Below the pieces are notes generated by a model. It did not search any database and was not told the origin of the DNA. It worked only from the letters and a program-made list of their open reading frames with translations. 64,000 nucleotides of DNA from Petrolisthes cinctipes (taxonomy: Eukaryota; Arthropoda; Malacostraca; Decapoda; Porcellanidae), in contig JAWQEG010000486.1 of the NCBI GenBank assembly GCA_033782935.1, positions 2,418,001 through 2,482,000 on the forward strand, written 5' to 3'. The position numbers and the translations under genes are program-made. Shown one piece after another: positions 37,005-51,633 of the stretch; position 1 is the first letter of the stretch; every line of letters starts with the position of its first letter.

Positions 37005-39683
37005 GTAGGCATGTACAGATTGCTTCTGGGACCCCAAAATATTGAATTTTCGGGTGTTTTGAGCCTGAATTTGAGATATAAACGGGTACAGATGATACAT
37101 GCACATATTGACTTTGGGCATCTAAAATATCGATTTTCAGCATGTTTTGGGCCTGTATTTTTAAAAATACTCTAACACTGAGTAGGCATGTACAGATTGC
37201 TTCTGAGACCCCAAAATATTGAATTTTCGGGTGTTTTGAGCCTGAATTTGAGATATAAACGGGTACTGAAGATGCATGCACATATCGACTTTTGTGCACC
37301 TAAAAGATCGATTTTCAGTATGTTTTGAGCATGTATTTTGAAAATACTCTAACACGGAGTAGGCATGTACAGATCGCTTCTGGGACCCCTAAATATCGAA
37401 TTTTCGGGTGTTTTGGGACTGAATTTGAGATATCGACTTTTTGGCACCTAAAAGATCGATTTTTAGCATGTTTTTAGCCTATATTTTGAAAATATTCTAG
37501 CACTGAGTAGGCATGTACAGATTGCTTCTAGGACCCCAAAATATTGAATTTTCGGGTGTTTCGAGCCTGAATTTGAGATATAAATGGGTACAGAAGATAC
37601 ATGCACATATTGACTTTGGGCTCCAAAAATATCGATTTTCAGCATGTTTTGGGCCTGAATTTTGAAAATACTCTAACAGGGAGTAGGCATGTACAGATCG
37701 CTTCTGGGACCCCAAAATATCGAATTTTCGGGTGTTTAGGGCCAGAATTTGAGGTATAAACGGGAACAGAAGATGCATGCACATATCGACTTTTGGGCAC
37801 CTAAAAGATCGATTTTCAGTATGTTTTTGGCCTGTATTTTGAAAATACTCTAACACGGAGTAGGCATGTACAGATACCTTCTGGGACCTCTAAATATCGA
37901 ATTTTCGGGTGTTTTGGGACTGAATTTGAGATATAGATTTTTTGGCACCTAAAATGTCGATTTTTAGCATGTTTTTAGCCTATATTTTGAAAATATTCTA
38001 GCACTGTGTAGGCATGTACAGATTGCTTCTGGGACCCCAAAATATTGAATTTTCGGGTGTTTTGAGCCTGATTTTGATATATAAACGGGTACATAAGATA
38101 CATGCACATATTGACTTTGGGCATCTAAAATATCGATTTTCAGCATGTTTTGGGCCTGTATTTTGAAAATACTCTAACACTGAGTAGGCATGTACAGATT
38201 GCTTCTGGGACCCCAAAATATTGAATTTTCGGGTGTTTTGAGCCTGAATTTGAGATATAAACGGGTACTGAAGATGCATGCACATATCGACTTTTGTGCA
38301 CCTAAAAGATCGATTTTCAGTATGTTTTGAGCATGTATTTTGAAAATACTCTAACACGGAGTAGGCATGTACAGATCGCTTCTGGGACCCCTAAATATCG
38401 AATTTTCGGGTGTTTTGGGACTGAATTTGAGATATAAACGGGTACAGAAGCATGATGCATGCACATATCGACTTTTGTGCACCTAAAAGATCGATTTTCA
38501 GTATGTTTTTGGCCTGTATTTTGAAAATACTACAACACGGAGTAGGCATGTACAGATACTTTCTGGGACCTCTAAATATCGAATTTTCGGGTGTTTTGGG
38601 ACTGAATTTGAGATATCGATTTTTTGGCACCTAAAATGTCGATTTTTAGCATGTTTTTAGCCTATATTTTGAAAATATTCTAGCACTGTGTAGGCACGTA
38701 CAGATTGCTTCTGGGACCCCAAAATATTGAATTTTCGGGTGTTTTGAGCCTGAATTTGAGATATAAACTGGTACAGAAGATACATGCACATATTGACTTT
38801 GGGCATCTAAAAGATCGATTTTCAGTATGTTTTTGGCCTGTATTTTGAAAATACTCTAACATGGAGTAGGCATGTACAGATTGCTTCTGGGACCCCAAAA
38901 TATTGAATTTTTGGGTGTTTTGAGCCTGAATTTGAGATATAAACGGGTACTGAAGATGCATGCACATATCGACTTTTGGGAACCTAAAAGATCGATTTTC
39001 AGTATGTTTTGAGCATGTATTTTGAAAATACTCTAACACGGAGTAGGCATGTATAGATCGCTTCTGGGACCCCTAAATATCGAATTCTCGGGTGTTTTGG
39101 GACTGAATTTGAGATATCGACTTTTTGGCACCTAAAAGATCGATTTTTGGCATGTTTTTAGCCTATATTTTGAAAATATTCTTGCACTGAGTACAGATTG
39201 CTTCTGGGACCCCAAAATATTGAATTTTCGGGTGTTTTGAGCCTGAATTTGAGATATAAACGGGTACAGAAGATACATGCACATATTGACTTTGGGCACC
39301 AAAAATATCGATTTTCAGCATGTTTTGGGCCTGAATTTTGAAAATACTCTAACACGGAGTAGGCATGTACAGATCGCTTCTGGGACCCCAAAATATCGAA
39401 TTTTCGGGTGTTTAGGGCCAGAATTTGAGATATAAACGGGTACAGAAGATGCATGCACATATCGACTTTTGGGCACCTAAAAGATCGATTTTCAGTATGT
39501 TTTTGGCCTGTATTTTGAAAATACTCTAACATGGAGTAGGCATGTACAGATACCTTCTGGGACCTCTAAATATCGAATTTTCGGGTGTTTTGGGACTGAA
39601 ATTGAGATATCGATTTTTTGGCACCTAAAATGTCGATTTTTAGCATGTTTTTAGCCTATATTTTGAAAATATTCCAGCACTGA
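37005..39683 (+). repeat. Large duplicated block, copy 2 (2679 bp)
   Basis: It shares the rare variants of 34827-37004 in the same order, at an offset of 2178 bp up to about 37828 and 2679 bp after about 38328. The extra 501 bp is one trimer equivalent (around 37829-38328). In copy 1 the B monomer at 35505-35681 switches from a B2-like start to a B1-like gagcatg end, the footprint of a crossover that removed that trimer. Confidence 0.9.
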
Positions 39684-42600
39684 GTAGGCATGTACAGATT
39701 GCTTCTGGGACCCCAAAATATTGAATTTTCGGGTGTTTTGAGCCTGAATTTGAGTTATAAACGGGTACAGAAGATACATGCACATATTGACTTTGTGCAC
39801 CAAAAATATCGATTTTCAGCATGTTTTGGCACTGAATTTTGAAAATACTCTAACACGGAGTAGGCATGTACAGATCGCTTCTGGGACCCCAAAATATCGA
39901 ATTTTCGGGTGTTTAGGGCCAGAATTTGAGATATAAACGGGTACAGAAGATGCATGCACATATCGACTTTTGGGCACCTAAAAGATCGATTTTCAGTATG
40001 TTTTTGGCCTGTATTTTGAAAATACTCTAACACGGAGTAGGCATGTACAGATACCTTCTGGGACCTCTAAATATCGAATTTTCGGGTGTTTTGGGACTGA
40101 ATTTGATATATCGATTTTTTGGCACCTAAAATGTCGATTTTTAGCATGTTTTTAGCCTATATTTTGAAAATATTCTAGCACTGTGTAGGCATGTACAGAT
40201 TGCTTCTGGGACCCCAAAATATTGAATTTTCGGGTGTTTTGAGCCTGAATTTGAGATATAAACGGGTACAGAAGATACATGCACATATTGACTTTGGGCA
40301 TCTAAAATATCGATTTTCAGCATGTTTTGGGCCTGTATTTTGAAAATACTCTAACACTGAGTAAGCATGTACAGATTGCTTCTGGGACCCCAAAATATTG
40401 AATTTTCGGGTGTTTTGAGCCTGAATTTGAGATATAAACGGGTACAGAAGATGCATGCACATATCGACTTTTGTGCACCTAAAAGATCGATTTTCAGTAT
40501 GTTTTGAGCATGTATTTTGAAAATACTCTAACACGGAGTAGGCATGTACAGATCGCTTCTGGGACCTCTAATATCGAATTTTCGGGTGTTTTGGGACTGA
40601 ATTTGAGATATCGACTTTTTGGCACCTAAAAGATCGATTTTTAGCATGTTTTTAACCTATATTTTGAAAATATTCTAGCACTGAGTAGGCATGTACAGAT
40701 TGCTTCTGGGACCCCAAAATATTGAATTTTCGGGTGTTTTGAGCCTGAATTTGAGATATAATCGGGTACAGAAGATACATGCACATATTGACTTTGGGCA
40801 CCAAAAATATCGATTTTCAGCATGTTTTGGGCCTGAATTTTGAAAATACTCTAACACTGAGTAGGCATGTACAGATCGCTTCTGGGACCCCAAAATATCG
40901 AATTTTCGGGTGTTTAGGGCCAGAATTTGAGGTATAAACGGGTACAGAAGATGCATGCACATATCGACTTTTGTGCACCTAAAAGATCGATTTTCAGTAT
41001 GTTTTTGGCCTGTATTTTGAAAATACTCTAACACGGAGTAGGCATGTACAGATACCTTCTGGGACCTCTAAATATCGAATTTTCGGGTGTTTTGGGACGG
41101 AATTTGAGATATCGACTTTTTGGCACCTAAAAGATCGATTTTTAGCATGTTTTTAGCCTATATTTTGAAAATATTCTAGCACTGAGTAGGCATGTACAGA
41201 TAGCTTCTGGGACCCCAAAATATTGATTTTTCGGGTGTTTTGAGCCTGAATTTGAGATATAAACGGGTACAGAAGATACATGCACATATTGACTTTGGGC
41301 ACCAAAAATATCGATTTTCAGCATGTTTTTGGCCTGAATTTTGAAAATACTCTAACACGGAGTAGGCATGTACAGATCGCTTCTGGGACCCCAAAATATC
41401 GAATTTTCGGGTGTTTAGGGCCAGAATTTGAGATATAAACGGGTACAGAAGATGCATGCACATATCGACTTTTGGGCACCTAAAAGATCGATTTTCAGTA
41501 TGTTTTTGGCCTGTATTTTGAAAATACTCTAACACGGAGTAGGCATGTACAGATACCTTCTGGGACCTCTAAATATCGAATTTTCGGGTGTTTTGGGACT
41601 GAATTTGAGATATCGATTTTTTGGCACCTAAAATGTCGATTTTTAGCATGTTTTTAGCCTATATTTTGAAAATATTCTAGCACTGTGTAGGCATGTACAG
41701 ATTGCTTCTGGGACCCCAAAATATTGAATTTTCGGGTGTTTTGAGCCTGAATTTGAGATATAAACGGTTACAGAAGATACATGCACATATTGACTTTGGG
41801 CACCAAAGATATCGATTTTCAGCATGTTTTGGTCCTGAATTTTGAAAATACACTAACACGGAGTAGGCATGTACAGATCGCTTCTGGGACCCCAAAATAT
41901 CGAATTTTCGGGTTTTTAGGGCCAGAATTTGAGATATAAACGGGTACAGAAGATACATGCACATATCGACTTTTGGGCACCTAAAAGATCGATTTTCAGT
42001 ATGTTTTTGGCCTGTTTTATGAAAATACTCTAACACGGAGTAGGCATGTACAGATATCTTCTGGGACCTCTAAATATCGAATTTTCGGGTGTTTTGGGAC
42101 TGAATTTGAGATATCGATTTTTTGGCACCTAAAATGTCGATTTTTAGCATGTTTTTAGCCTATATTTTGAAAATATTCTTGCACTGTACAGATTGCTTCT
42201 GGGACCCCAAAATATTGAATTTTCGGGTGTTTTGAGCCTGAATTTGAGATATAAACGGGTACAGAAGTTACATGCACATATTGACTTTGGGCACCAAAAA
42301 TATCGATTTTCAGCATGTTTTGGGCCTGAATTTTGAAAATACTCTAACACTAAGTAGGCATGTACAGATTGCTTCTGGGACCCCAAAATATTGAATTTTC
42401 GGGTGTTTTGAGACTGAATTTGAGATATAAACGGGTACTGAAGATGCATGCAAATATCGACTTTTGTGCACCTAAAAGATCGATTTTCAGTATGTTTTGA
42501 CCATGTATTTTGAAAATACTCTAACACGGAGTAGGCATGTACAGATCGCTTCTGGGACCCCTAAATATCGAATTTTCGGGTGTTTTGGGACTGAATTTGA

Positions 42601-43670
42601 GATAACGACTTTTTGGTACCTAAAAGATCGATATTTAGCATGTTTTTAGCCTATATTTTGAAAATATTCTAGCACTGAGTAGGCATGTACAGATTGCTTC
42701 TGGGACCCCAAAATATTGAATTTTCGGGTGTTTTGAGCCTGAATTTGAGATATAAACGGGTACAGAAGATACATGCACATATTGACTTTGGGCATCTAAA
42801 ATATCGATTTTCAGCATGTTTTGGGCCTGTATTTTGAAAATACTCTAACACTGAGTAGGCATGTACAGATTGCTTCTGGGACCCCAAAATATTGAATTTT
42901 CGGGTGTTTTGAGCCTGAATTTGAGATATAAACGGGTACTGAAGATGCATGCAAATATCGACTTTTGTGCACCTAAAAGATCGATTTTCAGTATGTTTTG
43001 AGCATGTATTTTGAAAATACTCTAACACGGAGTAGGCATGTACAGATCGCTTCTGGGACCCCTAAATATCGAATTTTTGGGTGTTTTGGGACTGAATTTG
43101 AGATATCCACTTTTTGGCACCTAAAAGATCGATTTTTAGCATGTTTTTAGCCTATATTTTGAAAATATTCTTGCACTGTACAGATTGCTTCTGGGACCCC
43201 AAAATATTGAATTTTCGGGTGTTTTGAGCCTGAATTTGAGATATAAACGGGTACAGAAGATACATGCACATATTGACTTTGGGCACCAAAAATATCGATT
43301 TTCAGCATGTTTTGGGCCTGAATTTTGAAAATACTCTAACACGGAGTAGGCATGTACAGATCGCTTCTGGGACCCCAAAATATCGAATTTTCGGGTGTTT
43401 AGGGCCAGAATTTGAGATATAAACGGGTACAGAAGATGCATGCACATATCGACTTTTGGGCACCTAAAAGATCGATTTTCAGTATGTTTTTGGCCTGTAT
43501 TTTGAAAATACTCTAACACGGAGTAGGCATGTACAGATACCTTCTGGGACCTCTAAATATTGAATTTTTGGGTGTTTTGGGACTGAATTTGAGATATCGA
43601 TTTTTTGGCACCTAAAATGTCGATTTTTAGCATGTTTTTAGCCTATATTTTGAAAATATTCTTGCACTGT
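39684..43670 (+). repeat. Eight trimers
   Basis: Unit starts are near 39684, 40185, 40685, 41186, 41687, 42188, 42679 and 43180. A states are 2-1-2-2-2-2-1-2. 10-bp junction deletions occur near 42185 and 43177. The unit at 40185 is 500 bp because of cctctaatatcg (40565). The 41687 unit carries caccaaagatatcg and ggcctgttttatgaaaatac, both found again in the ~4-kb block at 46143 and 50141. Confidence 0.8.
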
Positions 43671-46600
43671 GTAGGCATGTACAGATTGCTTCTGGGACCC
43701 CAAAATATTGAATTTACGGGTGTTTTGTGCCTGAATTTGAGATATAAACGGGTACAGAAGATACATGCACATATTGACTTTGGCATCTAAAATATCGATT
43801 TTCAGCATGTTTTGGGCCTGTATTTTGAAAATACTCTAACACTGAGTAGGCATGTACAGATTACTTCTGGGACCCGAAAATATTGAATTTTCGGGTGTTT
43901 TGAGCCTGAATTTGAGATATAAACGGGTACTGAAGATGCATGCACATATCGACTTTTGTGCACCTAAAAGATCGATTTTCAGTATGTTTTGAGCATGTAT
44001 TTTGAAAATACTCTAACACGGAGTAGGCATGTACAAATAGCTTCTGGGACCCCTAAATATCGAATTTTCGGGTGTTTTGGGACTGAATTTGAGATATCGA
44101 CTTTTTGGCACCTAAAAGATCTATTTTTAGCATGTTTTTAGCCTATATTTTGAAAATATTCTAGCACTGTGTAGGCATGTACAGATTGCTTCTGGGACCC
44201 CAAAATATTGAATTTTCGGGTGTTTTGAGCCTGAATTTGAGATATAAACGGGTACAGAAGATACATGCACATATTGACTTTGGGCACCAAAAATATCGAT
44301 TTTCAGCATGTTTTGGGCCTGAATTTTGAAAATACTCTAACACGGAGTAGGCATGTACAGATCGCTTCTGGGACCCCAAAATATCGAATTTTCGGGTGTT
44401 TAGGGCCAGAATTTGAGATATAAACGGATACAGAAGATGCATGCACATATCGACTTTTGGGCACCTAAAAGATCGATTTTCAGTATGTTTTTGGCCTGTA
44501 TTTTGAAAATACTCTAACACGGAGTAGGCATGTACAGATACCTTCTGGGACCTCTAAATATCGAATTTTCGGGTGTTTTGGGACTGAATTTGAGATATCG
44601 ATTTTTTGGCACATAAAATGTCGATTTTTAGCATGTTTTTATCCTATATTTTGAAAATATTCTAGCACTGTGTAGGCATGTACAGATTGCTTCTGGGATC
44701 CCAAAATTGTGAATTTTCGGGTGTTTTGTGCCTGAATTTGAGATATAAACGGGTACAGAAGATACAAGCAAATATTGACTTTGGGCATCTAAAATATCGA
44801 TTTTCAGCATGTTTTGGGCCTTTTTTTTTTTAAATACTCTAACACTGAGTAGGCATGTACAGATTGCTTCTGGGACCCCAAAATATTGAATTTTCGGGTG
44901 TTTTGAGCCTGAATTTGAGATATAAACGGGTACTGAAGATGCATGCACATATCGACTTTTGTGCACCTAAAAGATCGATTTTCAGTATGTTTTGAGCATG
45001 TATTTTGAAAATACTCTAACACGGAGTAGGCATGTACAGATCGCTTCTGGGACCCCTAAATATCGAATTTTCGGGTGTTTTGGGACTGAATTTGAGATAT
45101 CGACTATTTGGCACCAAAAAGATCGATTTTTAGCATGTTTTTAGCCTATATTTAGAAAATATTCTAGCACTGAGTAGGCATGTACAGATTGCTTTTGGGA
45201 CCCCAAAATATTGAATTTTCGGGTGTTTTGAGCCTGAATTTGAGATATAAACGGGTACAGAAGATACATGCACATATTGACTTTGGGCACCAAAAATATC
45301 GATTTTCAGCATGTTTTGGGCCTGAATTTTGAAAATACTCTAACACGGAGTAGGCATGTACAGATCGCTTCTGGGACCCCAAAATATCGAATTTTCGGGT
45401 GTTTAGGGCCAGAATTTGATATATAAACGGGTACTGAAGATGCATGCACATATCGACTTTTGGGCACCTGAAAGATCGATTTTCAGTATGTTTTTGGCCT
45501 GTATTTTGAAAATACTCTAACACGGAGTAGCCATGTACAGATACCTTCTGGGACCTCTAAATATCGAATTTTCGGGTGTTTTGGGACTGAATTTGAGATA
45601 TCGATTTTTTGGCACCTAAAAGATCGATTTTTAGCATGTTTTTAGCCTATATTTTGAAAATATTCTAGCACTGAGTAGGCATGTACAGATTGCTTCTGGG
45701 ACCCCCAAATATTGAATTTTCGGGTGTTTTGTGCCTGAATTTGAGATATAAACGGGTACAGAAGATACATGCACATATTGAATTTGGGCCTGAATTTTGA
45801 AAATACTCTAACACGGAGTAGGCATGTACAGATCGCTTCTGGGACCCCAAAATATCGAATTTTCGGGTGTTTAGGGCCAGAATTTGAGATATAAACGGGT
45901 ACAGAAGATGCATGCACATATCGACTTTTGGGCACCTAAGAGATCGATTTTCAGTATGTTTTTGGCCTGTATTTTGAAAATACTCTAACACGGAGTAGGC
46001 ATGTACAGATACCTTCTGGGACCTCTAAATATCGAATTTTCGGGTGTTTTGGGACTGAATTTGAGATATCGATTTTTTGGCACCTAAAATGTCGATTTCT
46101 AGCATGTTTTTAGCCTATAATTTGAAAATATTCTAGCACTGTGTAGGCATGTACAGATTGCTTCTGGGACCCCAAAATATTGAATTTTCGGGTGTTTTGA
46201 GCCTGAATTTGAGATATAAACGGGTACAGAAGATACATGCACATATTGACTTTGGGCACCAAAGATATCGATTTTCAGCATGTTTTGGGCCTGAATTTTG
46301 AAAATACTCTAACACGGAGTAGGCATGTACAGATCGCTTCTGGGACACCAAAATATCGAATTTTCGGGTGTTTAGGGCCAGAATTTGAGATATAAACGGG
46401 TACAGAAGATACATGCACATATCGACTTTTGGGCACCTAAAAGATCGATTTTCAGTATGTTTTTGGCCTGTTTTATGAAAATACTCTAACACGGAGTAGG
46501 CATGTACAGATACCTTCTGGGACCTCTAAATATCGAATTTTCGGGTGTTTTGGGACTGAATTTGAGATATCGATTTTTTGGCACCTAAAATGTCGATTTT

Positions 46601-47635
46601 TAGCATGTTTTTAGCCTATATTTTGAAAATATTCTTGCACTGTACAGATTGCTTCTGGGACCCAAAAATATTGAATTTTCGGGTGTTTTGAGCCTGAATT
46701 TGAGATATAAACGGGTACAGAAGATTCATGCACATATTGACTTTGGGCACCAAAAATATCGATTTTCAGCATGTTTTGGGCCTGAATTTTGAAAATACTC
46801 TTACACGGAGTAGGCATGTACAGATCGCTTCTGGGACCCCAAAATATCGAATTTTCGGGTGTTTAGGGCCAGAATTTGAGATATAAACGGGTACTGAAGA
46901 TGCATGCACATATCGACTTTTGTGCACCTAAAAGATCGATTTTCAGTATGTTTTGAGCATGTATTTTGAAAATACTCTAACACGGAGTAGGCATTTACAG
47001 ATCGCTTCTGGGACCCCTAAATATCGAATTTTCGGGTGTTTTGGGACTGAATTTAAGATATCGACTTTTTGGCACCTAAAAGATCGATATTTAGCATGTT
47101 TTTAGCCTATATTTTGAAAATATTCTAGCACTGAGTAGGCAGGTACAAATTGCTTCTGAGACCCCAAAATATTGAATTTTCGGGTGTTTTGAGCCTGAAT
47201 TTGAGATATAAACGGGTACAGAAGATACATGCACATATTGACTTTGGGCATCTAAAATATCGATTTTCAGCATATTTTGCGCCTGTAATTTGAAAATACT
47301 CTAACACGGAGTAGGCATGTACAGATCGCTTCTGGGACCCCAAAATATCAAATTTTCGGCTGTTTAGGGCCAGAATTTGAGATATAAACGGATACAGAAG
47401 ATGCATGCACAAATCGACTTTTGGGCACCTAAAAGATCGATTTTCAGTATGTTTTTGGCCTGTATTTTGAAAATACTCTAACACGGAGTAGGCATGTACA
47501 GATACCTTCTGGGACCTCTAAATATTGAATTTTTGGGTGTTTTGGGACTGAATTTGAGATATCGATTTTTTGGCACCTAAAATGTCGATTTTTAGCATGT
47601 TTTTAGCCTATATTTTGAAAATATTCTAGCACTGT
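43671..47635 (+). repeat. ~4-kb block, copy 1 (3965 bp, eight units)
   Basis: Unit starts are near 43671, 44171, 44672, 45174, 45675, 46143, 46644 and 47135. Rare variants are gaatttacgggtgttttgtgcctg, gactttggcatct, cagattacttctggg, aaagatctattttt, cggatacagaag, an 11-T run, tatttagaaaatattc, acccccaaatattg, caccaaagatatcg, cctgttttatg, gaagattcatgc and gcaggtacaaattg. The unit at 45675 is 468 bp because of a 33-bp deletion at 45789/45790. Confidence 0.9.
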
Positions 47636-50600
47636 GTAGGCATGTACAGATTGCTTCTGGGACCCCAAAATATTGAATTTACGGGTGTTTTGTGCCTGAA
47701 TTTGAGATATAAACGGGTACAGAAGATACATGCACATATTGACTTTGGCATCTAAAATATCGATTTTCAGCATGTTTTGGGCCTGTATTTTGAAAATACT
47801 CTAACACTGAGTAGGCATGTACAGATTACTTCTGGGACCCGAAAATATTGAATTTTCGGGTGTTTTGAGCCTGAATTTGAGATATAAACGGGTACTGAAG
47901 ATGCATGCACATATCGACTTTTGTGCACCTAAAAGATCGATTTTCAGTATGTTTTGAGCATGTATTTTGAAAATACTCTAACACGGAGTAGGCATGTACA
48001 AATCGCTTCTGGGACCCCTAAATATCGAATTTTCGGGTGTTTTGGGACTGAATTTGAGATATCGACTTTTTGGCACCTAAAAGATCTATTTTTAGCATGT
48101 TTTTAGCCTATATTTTGAAAATATTCTAGCACTGTGTAGGCATGTACAGATTGCTTCTGGGAACCAAAAATATTGAATTTTCGGGTGTTTTGAGCCTGAA
48201 TTTGAGATATAAACGGGTACAGAAGATACATGCACATATTGACTTTGGGCACCAAAAATATCGATTTTCAGCATGTTTTGGGCCTGAATTTTGAAAATAC
48301 TCTAACACGGAGTAGGCATGTACAGATCGCTTCTGGGACCCCAAAATATCGAATTTTCGGGTGTTTAGGGCCAGAATTTGAGATATAAACGGATACAGAA
48401 GATGCATGCACATATCGACTTTTGGGCACCTAAAAGATCGATTTTCAGTATGTTTTTGGCCTGTATTTTGAAAATACTCTAACACGGAGTAGGCATGTAC
48501 AGATACCTTCTGGGACCTCTAAATATCGAATTTTCGGGTGTTTTGGGACTGAATTTGAGATATCGATTTTTTGGCACATAAAATGTCGATTTTTAGCATG
48601 TTTTTAGCCTATATTTTGAAAATATTCTAGCACTGTGTAGGCATGTACAGATTGCTTCTGGGATCCCAAAATATTGAATTTTCGGGTGTTTTGTGCCTGA
48701 ATTTGAGATATAAACGGGTACAGAAGATACAAGCAAATATTGACTTTGGGCATCTAAAATATCGATTTTCAGCATGTTTTGGGCCTTTTTTTTTTTAAAT
48801 ACTCTAACACTGAGTAGGCATGTACAGATTGCTTCTGGGACCCCAAAATATTGAATTTTCGGGTGTTTTGAGCCTGAATTTGAGATATAAACGGGTACTG
48901 AAGATGCATGCACATATCGACTTTTGTGCACCTAAAAGATCGATTTTCAGTATGTTTTGAGCATGTATTTTGAAAATACTCTAACACGGAGTAGGCATGT
49001 ACAGATCGCTTCTGGGACCCCTAAATATCGAATTTTCGGGTGTTTTGGGACTGAATTTGAGATATCGACTATTTGGCACCAAAAAGATCGATTTTTAGCA
49101 TGTTTTTAGCCTATATTTAGAAAATATTCTAGCACTGAGTAGGCATGTACAGATTGCTTTTGGGACCCCAAAATATTGAATTTTCGGGTGTTTTGAGCCT
49201 GAATTTGAGATATAAACGGGTACAGAAGATACATGCACATATTGACTTTGGGCACCAAAAATATCGATTTTCAGCATGTTTTGGGCCTGAATTTTGAAAA
49301 TACTCTAACACGGAGTAGGCATGTACAGATCGCTTCTGGGACCCCAAAATATCGAATTTTCGGGTGTTTAGGGCCAGAATTTGATATATAAACGGGTACT
49401 GAAGATGCATGCACATATCGACTTTTGGGCACCTGAAAGATCGATTTTCAGTATGTTTTTGGCCTGTATTTTGAAAATACTCTAACACGGAGTAGGCATG
49501 TACAGATACCTTCTGGGACCTCTAAATATCGAATTTTCGGGTGTTTTGGGACTGAATTTGAGATATCGATTTTTTGGCACCTAAAAGATCGATTTTTAGC
49601 ATGTTTTTAGCCTATATTTTGAAAATATTCTAGCACTGAGTAGGCATGTACAGATTGCTTCTGGGACCCCCAAATATTGAATTTTCGGGTGTTTTGTGCC
49701 TGAATTTGAGATATAAACGGGTACAGAAGATACATGCACATATTGAATTTGGGCACCAAAAATATCGATTTTCAGCATGTTTTGGGCCTGAATTTTGAAA
49801 ATACTCTAACACGGAGTAGGCATGTACAGATCGCTTCTGGGACCCCAAAATATCGAATTTTCGGGTGTTTAGGGCCAGAATTTGAGATATAAACGGGTAC
49901 AGAAGATGCATGCACATATCGACTTTTGGGCACCTAAGAGATCGATTTTCAGTATGTTTTTGGCCTGTATTTTGAAAATACTCTAACACGGAGTAGGCAT
50001 GTACAGATACCTTCTGGGACCTCTAAATATCGAATTTTCGGGTGTTTTGGGACTGAATTTGGGATATCGATTTTTTGGCACCTAAAATGTCGATTTCTAG
50101 CATGTTTTTAGCCTATATTTTGAAAATATTCTAGCACTAAGTAGGCATGTACAGATTGCTTCTGGGACCCCAAAATATTGAATTTTCGGGTGTTTTGAGC
50201 CTGAATTTGAGATATAAACGGGTACAGAAGATACATGCACATATTGACTTTGGGCACCAAAGATATCGATTTTCAGCATGTTTTGGGCCTGAATTTTGAA
50301 AATACTCTAACACGGAGTAGGCATGTACAGATCGCTTCTGGGACCCCAAAATATCGAATTTTCGGGTGTTTAGGGCCAGAATTTGAGATATAAACGGGTA
50401 CAGAAGATACATGCACATATCGACTTTTGGGCACCTAAAAGATCGATTTTCAGTATGTTTCTGGCCTGTTTTATGAAAATACTCTAACACGGAGTAGGCA
50501 TGTACAGATACCTTCTGGGACCTCTAAATATCGAATTTTCGGGTGTTTTGGGACTGAATTTGAGATATCGATTTTTTGGCACCTAAAATGTCGATTTTTA

Positions 50601-51633
50601 GCATGTTTTTAGCCTATATTTTGAAAATATTCTTGCACTGTACAGATTGCTTCTGGGACCCAAAAATATTGAATTTTCGGGTGTTTTGAGCCTGAATTTG
50701 AGATATAAACGGGTACAGAAGATTCATGCACATATTGACTTTGGGCACCAAAAATATCGATTTTCAGCATGTTTTGGGCCTGAATTTTGAAAATACTCTA
50801 ACACGGAGTAGGCATGTACAGATCGCTTCTGGGACCCCAAAATATCGAATTTTCGGGTGTTTAGGGCCAGAATTTGAGATATAAACGGGTACTGAAGATG
50901 CATGCACATATCGACTTTTGTGCACCTAAAAGATCGATTTTCAGTATGTTTTGAGCATGTATTTTGAAAATACTCTAACAAGGAGTAGGCATTTACAGAT
51001 CGCTTCTGGGACCCCTAAATATCGAATTTTCGGGTGTTTTGGGACTGAATTTAAGATATCGACTTTTTGGCACCTAAAAGATCGATATTTAGCATGTTTT
51101 TAGCCTATATTTTGAAAATATTCTAGCACTGAGTAGGCAGGTACAAATTGCTTCTGAGACCCCAAAATATTGAATTTTCGGGTGTTTTGAGCCTGAATTT
51201 GAGATATAAACGGGTACAGAAGATACATGCACATATTGACTTTGGGCATCTAAAATATCGATTTTCAGCATATTTTGCGCCTGTAATTTGAAAATACTCT
51301 AACACGGAGTAGGCATGTACAGATCGCTTCTGGGACCCCAAAATATCAAATTTTCGGCTGTTTAGGGCCAGAATTTGAGATATAAACGGATACAGAAGAT
51401 GCATGCACAAATCGACTTTTGGGCACCTAAAAGATCGATTTTCAGTATGTTTTTGGCCTGTATTTTGAAAATACTCTTACACGGAGTAGGCATGTACAGA
51501 TACCTTCTGGGACCTCTAAATATCGAATTTTCGAGTGTTTTGGGACTGAATTTGAGATATCGATTTTTTGGCACCTAAAATGTCGATTTTTAGCATGTTT
51601 TTAGCCTATATTTTGAAAATATTCTAGCACTGT
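47636..51633 (+). repeat. ~4-kb block, copy 2 (3998 bp, eight units)
   Basis: Tandem copy of 43671-47635 with the same unit order and rare variants. It is 33 bp longer because it keeps 49755-49787. Differences I noticed include ggaaccaaaaatattg near 48161, gactctta for gactctaa near 51475 and cgagtgttttggg near 51533. The homology extends slightly left, since ctctaaatattgaatttttggg at 43551 matches 47516, so the true junctions lie about 100 bp before the unit starts given. Confidence 0.9.
49755..49787 (+). repeat. 33-bp segment absent from copy 1 of the ~4-kb block
   Basis: The segment begins accaaaaatatcg and ends ttttgggc. It is preceded by tttgggc and ends with tttgggc, so a deletion between these 7-bp direct repeats explains the shorter copy, whose junction is at 45789/45790 (aatttgggcctgaatttt). 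Confidence 0.85.

Noticed and set aside
43500..51480. The large block duplications as assembly artefacts.
   Set aside because: I cannot exclude this from sequence alone, but the copies of each block carry their own private differences (for example the 33-bp indel and the extra 501-bp trimer), which favours real duplications over a duplicated contig.
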